A stretch of 64,000 nucleotides of DNA from JBDRCC01 sp043822065 [NCBI: archaeon] (GTDB taxonomy: Archaea; Undinarchaeota; CAZHTU01), in the NCBI GenBank assembly GCA_043822065.1, contig JBDRCC010000022.1, positions 1 to 64,000 of the forward strand, in the 5' to 3' direction. Numbering within the stretch: position 1 is the stretch's first letter; each line of letters starts with the position of its first letter. Shown one piece after another: positions 59,155-64,000 of this stretch. A program made the translations under genes and the position numbers. The notes below the pieces were generated by a model, which was given only the letters and a program-made list of their open reading frames with translations, was not told where the DNA came from and did no database searches.

Positions 59155-60150
59155 ATGAAAGTAAAAAGGACGTCGGTGATAAGGCGGATTGCGAGAGGTG
59201 ACCTTGACGAGGTGAGGCGCGTGAGGCGCAAGCCGACGAGCGGCGACGTCGTGAAAGTCAACGTATCCAAGATTGGCTTCTGCAAGCACTTTGAGAATGT
59301 GCATGGGAGGCTCGGGATGTTTTTCAGGAACAACGAGCTCTACTGCGCGATGGGGACGAGGTACGCAACGGCAGAGTACGAGGCAATAGTCCCTGGCAAG
59401 ACGCCCAAGACCCTTGACCTCCTGAATGCGGGAGGCGTCTGCGGAAAAGTCATAGGCAGGAACGTGATGGTGTCCGAGCCTACGAAGCTTGAGTTTGAGG
59501 GCTATGTAGTCAAGGGGAGCCATGTGGTGAATATCGCAGACTATGCGCTGCCAGTCCTGAAAAAGAAAAAAATTCCAACCATATTTGTAGTCGGCAGCGA
59601 TATGGACTCTGGAAAAACAACGACCGCAGGCACGATAATCAGCTCCCTGGTTGACGGCGGGTTCAGGGTAAATGGCGGCAAGGTTACCGGAGTTGCCAGG
59701 GTGAGGGACATCTACTCGATGAAGGACGCAGGCGCCTCAAAGATAGCGGACATAATAGACGCAGGACGGAGCTCGACCTACCTCCTGAATATCGACGAGC
59801 TCATGGACACGTTCTGGAGGATACACACCAACCTGGCGAAGGACGACCCGGATTACATTGTTCTGGAGATTGCAGACGGCATATTTGAGAAGGAAAACGA
59901 GATGCTGCTGAAGAACGAGGACCTCCGCAGGATGATAAGCAAGCTAGTTTTTGCAGCAGGGGATGCCATAGGCGCACAGGGAGGGGTAAGGTACCTGAAC
60001 GAGCACTACAGGCTCAATGTAGACGCAGTCTCAGGCATATTCTCAAACTCGGCGCTTTCAAAGAGGGAGCTTGGCAGGAAGATAAGCGTCCCGATATTCA
60101 GCAACCTCCCTGAAGAAGAGGAGGGAGTAGTCGAGTTGCTGACCAAATAG
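59155..60150 (+). CDS. P-loop NTPase (BioD/DUF1611-like)
   Basis: A 331-residue protein. A beta-rich N-terminus (1-135) precedes the P-loop VVGSDMDSGKTTTAG near residue 145 and the strand YIVLEIADGIFEKEN near 235, the order found in dethiobiotin-synthetase-like and DUF1611 ATPases. Role unknown. It begins 15 nt after the peptidase. Confidence 0.65.
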   Translation: MKVKRTSVIRRIARGDLDEVRRVRRKPTSGDVVKVNVSKIGFCKHFENVHGRLGMFFRNNELYCAMGTRYATAEYEAIVPGKTPKTLDLLNAGGVCGKVIGRNVMVSEPTKLEFEGYVVKGSHVVNIADYALPVLKKKKIPTIFVVGSDMDSGKTTTAGTIISSLVDGGFRVNGGKVTGVARVRDIYSMKDAGASKIADIIDAGRSSTYLLNIDELMDTFWRIHTNLAKDDPDYIVLEIADGIFEKENEMLLKNEDLRRMISKLVFAAGDAIGAQGGVRYLNEHYRLNVDAVSGIFSNSALSKRELGRKISVPIFSNLPEEEEGVVELLTK

Positions 60151-60170
60151 CGGCAAGGTGCTCTTTGGCT

Positions 60171-60188
60171 AAATTTATATAGCCGCCG
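60171..60188 (+). promoter_or_regulatory. TATA box of hel308
   Basis: AATTTATATAG inside the palindromic GGCTA...TAGCC (about 60168-60185) is about 26 nt before the GTG at 60203, giving a leaderless message with a possible operator. Confidence 0.5.
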
Positions 60189-60202
60189 GAAAAGAGGTTA
60201 TT

Positions 60203-63200
60203 GTGGAGATAGAAGACTTATTGAAAACCCACCCAGGGCTTGAGAAGGTGGTAGGCATACTCAGGCAGAGCGGGGTCCAGAAGCTTTATCCGCCCCAGGC
60301 CGAGTGCTTCAGTAAAAAAGTCCTGGACGGAAAAAACCTTGTCCTTTCTATTCCGACGGCATCCGGGAAAACCCTTGTCGCGGAGATAGTCATGATGCAG
60401 CACGTCCTCGCAGGCAAGAAGGCAGTATACCTCGTGCCCCTGCGGGCGCTCGCCTCTGAGAAGTACCAGGAGTTCAGGGAAAAATACTCTGGGCTCTGCA
60501 GGGTGGGCATGTCGAGCGGGGATTACGACAGGGTGGATGCGGGGCTTGGCGCCTGCGACATAATCATCCTGACGATAGAGAAAATGGATTCGCTCATGCG
60601 GCACGACGTAAACTGGCTAAGCAAGATAGGCGTGGTCGTCGTCGACGAGATACACCTGCTTGACTCGCCGGACAGGGGACCGACCCTTGAGATGGTGATA
60701 ACAAAGCTGAGGAAGTACAAGCCCTCAATCCTTGCCCTTTCTGCGACAATAGAGAACAGCGACGAGCTGGCGCAGTGGCTTGGCGCGGAGCTCGTTGAGA
60801 GCGACTTCAGGCCGGTCAGGCTTTCGAGGGGGGTTTTCCTGGACGGAAAGGTGAGCTTTGACATAAAGGAGGACATTGAGCTGAATGATGAGGGCGACAT
60901 TTCGCTTGTCCTTGCAAAGGACACTGTCTTGCAGGGGGGGCAGTCCCTTGTATTTGTAAACAGCAGGCGCTCGGCTGAGGCGGAAGCAGAAAAAATCTCA
61001 AAGTCAATGTACTCGCTTTTGGGGGAAAAGGAGCGGAAGCTCCTTGCAAAGGCCGCAGAGGATGTGCTTGGGGCGCTTGAAACCCCTACCAAGCAGTGCA
61101 AGAGGCTTGCGAACTGCATACGGGGAGGCGCGGCGTTCCACCACGCAGGGCTGCACCTGAAACAGAGGGCTGTCGTGGAATCCTCATTCAAGGCCAACCT
61201 GATAAAAGTGGTTTCGGCGACGCCGACCCTTGCGGCCGGGGTAAACCTGCCAGCAAAGAGAGTGGTAATAAGGGATTATAAAAGGTATACTTCGTATGGG
61301 CTTGAACCGATTCCTGTTTTAGAGATCCATCAGATGTGCCTACCTTACACTGAAAAGATTTTGCTTGGTGATGGGTCGGAGGAGGAGATTGGACGGCTAG
61401 TAGAAGATAAAAAAAGGATAGGCGTTCTTAGTTATAACCAAGAATCTGATTCGATAGAGCCAAAGAAAATAGAGAGATTTTATAAAAGCAAGTCGAGGCA
61501 TTTCGTCGATATCGAGGTCTCTATAGGACATAAACTGAGGCTTACGCCAGACCATCCGGTTTTAGTATTCAACAACGGTAAAAAAACTTGGAAACGGGCT
61601 TGCAAACTGAAAAAAATGGACATGGTGCTTTGTCAGAATACTACACGCCGCCGCATGAAAAGCATACCTTACTTCTATGAATTCCTTAACAAAGACAGGT
61701 CGTATTTGGTTGGAAGAGGCGAGCTAATAAAGGATGCAAGGGAGAGGCTGAGATGTACGGAAAAGGAACTTGCTAAGAGTATCGGAGCTAGTTATAGATC
61801 GATGTGGCACTACAAAACAAATAGAAAAGCCATGCCAGCGAAAATTGCATTGGAATTATGCAAGATTCTGGAGTTGGATGGCGCTGGGATTACAAAAGTC
61901 TTTTCTAAAGTGAAAACTGCATATGGAAACACTATTAAACTCCCTCCAAAGATTTCTGAGGATTATCTGTGGTTGTGCGGCCTTATAGCAACAGACGGGA
62001 ATCTTCAAGAGGCTTATGACCGATGTGGTTCGAGGTACTGTAAGATACGTATTTTCAACAATAACCGAAAAATAATCAACAGGGCTACGTCTATATTGCG
62101 AGAATTCAATTTAGAGCCATGCTGTAGAAAGGTCGGAGATAAGTGTCACGCCATTGAGGTAGGTGCAACGCTGCTTGCAGATATCATTTCTATAAATTTT
62201 GGCATACCCTATGGAAACAAAACGGCTATTGTTAGGGTGCCAGATATAGTAAAATCGATGCCCCCGGCATATATTGGCTCATATCTCGCAGGTGTTTTCG
62301 ATGGTGACGGCAATTACTTTGAACTTAAAAAGAGTGGTGTAGTAAAGGGCAGGCGAGTGCTATTTTCTACAGGGAGCAAACAGTTTGCAGATGGAATTCA
62401 AAAACTTTTGACACGGATAGGTATAACCAGCACAGTTAGAAAGGAGCGTGGCGGAAAAACATTTGGGATACGGGGAAAACTGGTAACCTTTCCAAGAGCA
62501 AATTACACCATCAGCTTCTGCAAGAAAGAGTATATCAATAGATTCCATAGATTCGTCAGACCTGTGAAATGTTCAATACCGGCTGTCAGGTATAGCGACT
62601 ACCACAATATAAACAAGTTCTTTGACAGACCTGCTGAATACTCTTCCGTTCCAATAAAGAGGATTAGGCGAGTAGAGCTAAAGGATCCGGTGACTGCGTA
62701 TAACTTGGGAGTAAAAGATAACAACAATTACATAGCGTCTAACATACTGGTACACAACTGCGGCCGTGCCGGAAGGCCGAAGTATGACAGTGACGGGGAG
62801 GCCGTCCTGATAGCCAAAAGCCTTCCTGAGTACGAGCAGCTCTGGGAGCATTACATAGAGGGGCGGCCGGAGCCGATATCCTCGAAGCTTGGCGTCGAGC
62901 CGATACTAAGGACGCACATCCTTGGCATAATATCCCAGGGGCCGCTGACGCGGGAAAGCCTGGACAAGATGTTTGAGAGCACGTTCTACGCATTCCAGTA
63001 CGGAGATGTCTCCGCACTAGAGGAAATAATAAGCAGGGTTTTGGACTCCCTCTTTTCCTGGGGATTCCTAGAAGAGGAAGACCTGAAGTTCAGGTGCACC
63101 CGCCTTGGGAAGCGGGTGGCTGAGCTCTATATCGACCCGCTGACGGCATACGAATTCATCCGGCTTTTCGAGACTGAGATGGAGGAGATGGTCCTCCTCA

Positions 63201-63730
63201 CAATGATTTCCGATACGTCGGAAATGGGGATGCTTCCGGGCGTAAGGAGCGCTGAGGAGCCGTTCCTGTACGAGGAGTTCGAAAAGTACAGCCTTGACGA
63301 GGACAAGATACGGGCGTTCAAGAACGCGCTTGTGTTCAGGGACTGGATGGATGAAAAGACTGAGGACGACATACTCGAGAGGCATAACGTCGCGCCAGGG
63401 ATACTCAAGGTCAGGCTGGACATTGCAGACTGGCTCCTCTACTCCTGCGTAGAGATAAACGCAATCCTCAAGAGGAATGAGGCGGCAAAGATGGTCCGCA
63501 GGCTCCGCACGCGCCTCAGCTACGGAGTGAAGGAGGAGCTGTCCCTGCTCGTAAGGGTCCGCGGAATAGGCCGCGTCAGGGCAAGGCGGCTGTTTAGCGC
63601 TGGCATAAAAAAGCCGTCTGACCTGAACAGCAGAAACTGCACAAAAGTGTCAAACCTTCTTGGAAAAAAGACTGCGGAGAAGATATACTCTGACTTAAGA
63701 GCAAAAATCAGCAAGCGCGGAGTTCAGTAG
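60203..63730 (+). CDS. hel308: Hel308-type DNA helicase precursor containing an intein
   Basis: GTG start, 1175-residue precursor; after removal of the 474-residue intein the mature protein has about 701 residues, the usual Hel308 length. Motif I IPTASGKTLVAE near residue 51, motif II VVVDEIHLLD near 148, LALSATIENSDELA (III), VFVNSRRSAEAEA (IV) and TPTLAAGVNLPAKRVVIRD (V). Motif VI, MCGRAGRPKYD, is interrupted by the intein between M378 and C853. C-terminal helix-hairpin-helix RVRGIGRVRARRLF near 1115. It unwinds forked DNA during repair and fork restart. The 75 bp before the intein is AT-rich unlike the rest. Confidence 0.95.
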   Translation: MEIEDLLKTHPGLEKVVGILRQSGVQKLYPPQAECFSKKVLDGKNLVLSIPTASGKTLVAEIVMMQHVLAGKKAVYLVPLRALASEKYQEFREKYSGLCRVGMSSGDYDRVDAGLGACDIIILTIEKMDSLMRHDVNWLSKIGVVVVDEIHLLDSPDRGPTLEMVITKLRKYKPSILALSATIENSDELAQWLGAELVESDFRPVRLSRGVFLDGKVSFDIKEDIELNDEGDISLVLAKDTVLQGGQSLVFVNSRRSAEAEAEKISKSMYSLLGEKERKLLAKAAEDVLGALETPTKQCKRLANCIRGGAAFHHAGLHLKQRAVVESSFKANLIKVVSATPTLAAGVNLPAKRVVIRDYKRYTSYGLEPIPVLEIHQMCLPYTEKILLGDGSEEEIGRLVEDKKRIGVLSYNQESDSIEPKKIERFYKSKSRHFVDIEVSIGHKLRLTPDHPVLVFNNGKKTWKRACKLKKMDMVLCQNTTRRRMKSIPYFYEFLNKDRSYLVGRGELIKDARERLRCTEKELAKSIGASYRSMWHYKTNRKAMPAKIALELCKILELDGAGITKVFSKVKTAYGNTIKLPPKISEDYLWLCGLIATDGNLQEAYDRCGSRYCKIRIFNNNRKIINRATSILREFNLEPCCRKVGDKCHAIEVGATLLADIISINFGIPYGNKTAIVRVPDIVKSMPPAYIGSYLAGVFDGDGNYFELKKSGVVKGRRVLFSTGSKQFADGIQKLLTRIGITSTVRKERGGKTFGIRGKLVTFPRANYTISFCKKEYINRFHRFVRPVKCSIPAVRYSDYHNINKFFDRPAEYSSVPIKRIRRVELKDPVTAYNLGVKDNNNYIASNILVHNCGRAGRPKYDSDGEAVLIAKSLPEYEQLWEHYIEGRPEPISSKLGVEPILRTHILGIISQGPLTRESLDKMFESTFYAFQYGDVSALEEIISRVLDSLFSWGFLEEEDLKFRCTRLGKRVAELYIDPLTAYEFIRLFETEMEEMVLLTMISDTSEMGMLPGVRSAEEPFLYEEFEKYSLDEDKIRAFKNALVFRDWMDEKTEDDILERHNVAPGILKVRLDIADWLLYSCVEINAILKRNEAAKMVRRLRTRLSYGVKEELSLLVRVRGIGRVRARRLFSAGIKKPSDLNSRNCTKVSNLLGKKTAEKIYSDLRAKISKRGVQ
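61337..62758 (+). mobile_element. Intein with LAGLIDADG homing endonuclease in hel308 motif VI
   Basis: It begins with Cys1 (CLPYTEKILLGDG) after QM and ends ...NILVHN before the C of CGRAGRP. Block B has TPDHPV, blocks F/G VTAYNLGVKDNNNYIASNILVHN split by few residues. The endonuclease region has LCGLIATDGN (about precursor residue 591) and LAGVFDGDGN (about 694), both with catalytic aspartate, so cutting activity is probable. An XRE-like HTH (about 510-560) precedes the first motif. It is much more AT-rich than the extein. The insertion point in motif VI is a known helicase intein site. Confidence 0.93.
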
Positions 63731-64000
63731 GTTATCGACCTTGTGTTGCGCTGGTACCTTGACGGCTCAGGATGCGCATCAAGCTCTTCTTCTACCCCGC
63801 TTTTCTCGCGGTAGGGCGCTATGGGATCGTACTCGGATTTTCCCTTCTTTCGGTCAATCCTTACTGCAGGAGGAGTAACAACCATGAGGTCCTCGCTAAG
63901 GCCGACTATGTCGCCGCCTATTGCATAAGTGGTCTTCTGGACGCGCCTTAGTGCGCGCCTGAGCTCGACCTTGTCTGAAGCGAACTGCGACTTAAGCTTC
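63724..64000 (-). CDS. sepF: SepF-like cell division protein (partial, C-terminal part)
   Basis: The 3' part of a gene that enters from the right edge; its TGA is at 63724-63726 and it overlaps the hel308 stop. About 91 residues are seen. ELRRALRRVQKTTYAIGGDIVGLSEDLMVVTPPAVRI follows the SepF core (helix, then GGDI-x-G-x2-ED-x4-TP) and then a tail of about 45 residues. In archaea SepF anchors FtsZ to the membrane; ftsZ is also in this window. (Motif shown in parts: helix near 63950, core near 63900.). Confidence 0.8.
   Translation of the reverse strand, partial: KLKSQFASDKVELRRALRRVQKTTYAIGGDIVGLSEDLMVVTPPAVRIDRKKGKSEYDPIAPYREKSGVEEELDAHPEPSRYQRNTRSITY

Noticed and set aside
1-64000. CRISPR array or cas genes
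   Set aside because: No regularly spaced repeats with unique spacers and no Cas motifs were seen.
1-64000. rRNA genes, transposases or integrases
   Set aside because: No rRNA signatures and no DDE or tyrosine recombinase motifs found; mobility is limited to the intein and LAGLIDADG gene.

Overview
The window is archaeal. It carries a TATA-binding protein, an MCM helicase, a Hel308 helicase, Spt5, archaeal-type uL11, a presenilin-like protease, a NIP7 homologue, FtsZ and the end of a SepF. A TATA element sits about 22-30 nt upstream of many start codons, so many mRNAs look leaderless. Genes are short, tightly packed and often overlap by ATGA or GTGA. Core genes are fairly GC-rich, with clear AT-rich exceptions. 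The mix of small genomes' features and metabolic genes would fit a DPANN-type archaeon with some metabolic capacity (Diapherotrites or Micrarchaeota are guesses), but I cannot place it from sequence alone.

Layout. 1-9.6 kb: partial geranylgeranyl-reductase-like gene, a stand-alone MCM-type winged-helix protein, mtaB, a free-standing LAGLIDADG/HTH protein in an AT-rich island, an ACT-domain protein, ahcY, a cysteine synthase plus PP-loop sulfur-transfer pair, a zinc-finger membrane protein and tbp. 9.6-16.8 kb: mcm, then a membrane/protease operon (multi-TM protein, DUF2085, presenilin homologue) running into a fusion of a DUF359 dephospho-CoA-kinase-like domain with a DHH phosphoesterase, then thyX and 5-formyl-THF cyclo-ligase. 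16.9-22.9 kb: glyA, lplB-like gene and gcvT-gcvH-gcvPA-gcvPB. 22.9-23.4 kb: a 464-bp non-coding stretch with a candidate structured RNA and an AT-rich repeat tract. 23.4-32 kb: HAD hydrolase, P-type ATPase, poorly known proteins, lplA and lipA. 32-39.6 kb: NAD-kinase-like protein, flavoprotein, folD-purN, a YhhQ-type transporter, a lone DHPS N-terminal domain, folC, a small zinc protein, and AICAR transformylase. 39.6-48.2 kb: decarboxylase-agmatinase-Hsp20 operon, then a four-subunit group-3b-type NiFe (sulf)hydrogenase and a maturation-protease-like gene. 48.2-53.2 kb: lipoprotein, tRNA-Gln, GNAT, HD hydrolase, NSUN methylase, NIP7, two HTH-less AsnC/RAM proteins, FKBP. 53.3-64 kb: ftsZ-secE-spt5-uL11, signal peptidase, NFACT-R protein, coiled-coil protein, M20 peptidase, P-loop ATPase, intein-containing hel308 and partial sepF.

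How it works together. An unusually full one-carbon and glycine system is collected here: SHMT, all glycine-cleavage subunits except the dihydrolipoamide dehydrogenase, lipoate synthase and a two-part lipoate ligase, FolD, 5-FCL, ThyX, PurN, AICARFT and FolC. SAH hydrolase and cysteine synthase add the methyl-cycle and sulfur branch. The hydrogenase could balance NAD(P)H made by this pathway. Mobile elements have left marks at two places: the hel308 intein and the LAGLIDADG gene beside mtaB, both with abrupt base-composition breaks that extend into the neighbouring coding sequence.

The most unusual items are the DUF359-DHH fusion, the stand-alone MCM-like winged helix, the stand-alone DHPS N-terminal domain, the LAGLIDADG/HTH protein with its composition island, the candidate RNA at 22979-23080, and the twin RAM-domain genes with duplicated operator-like sites.
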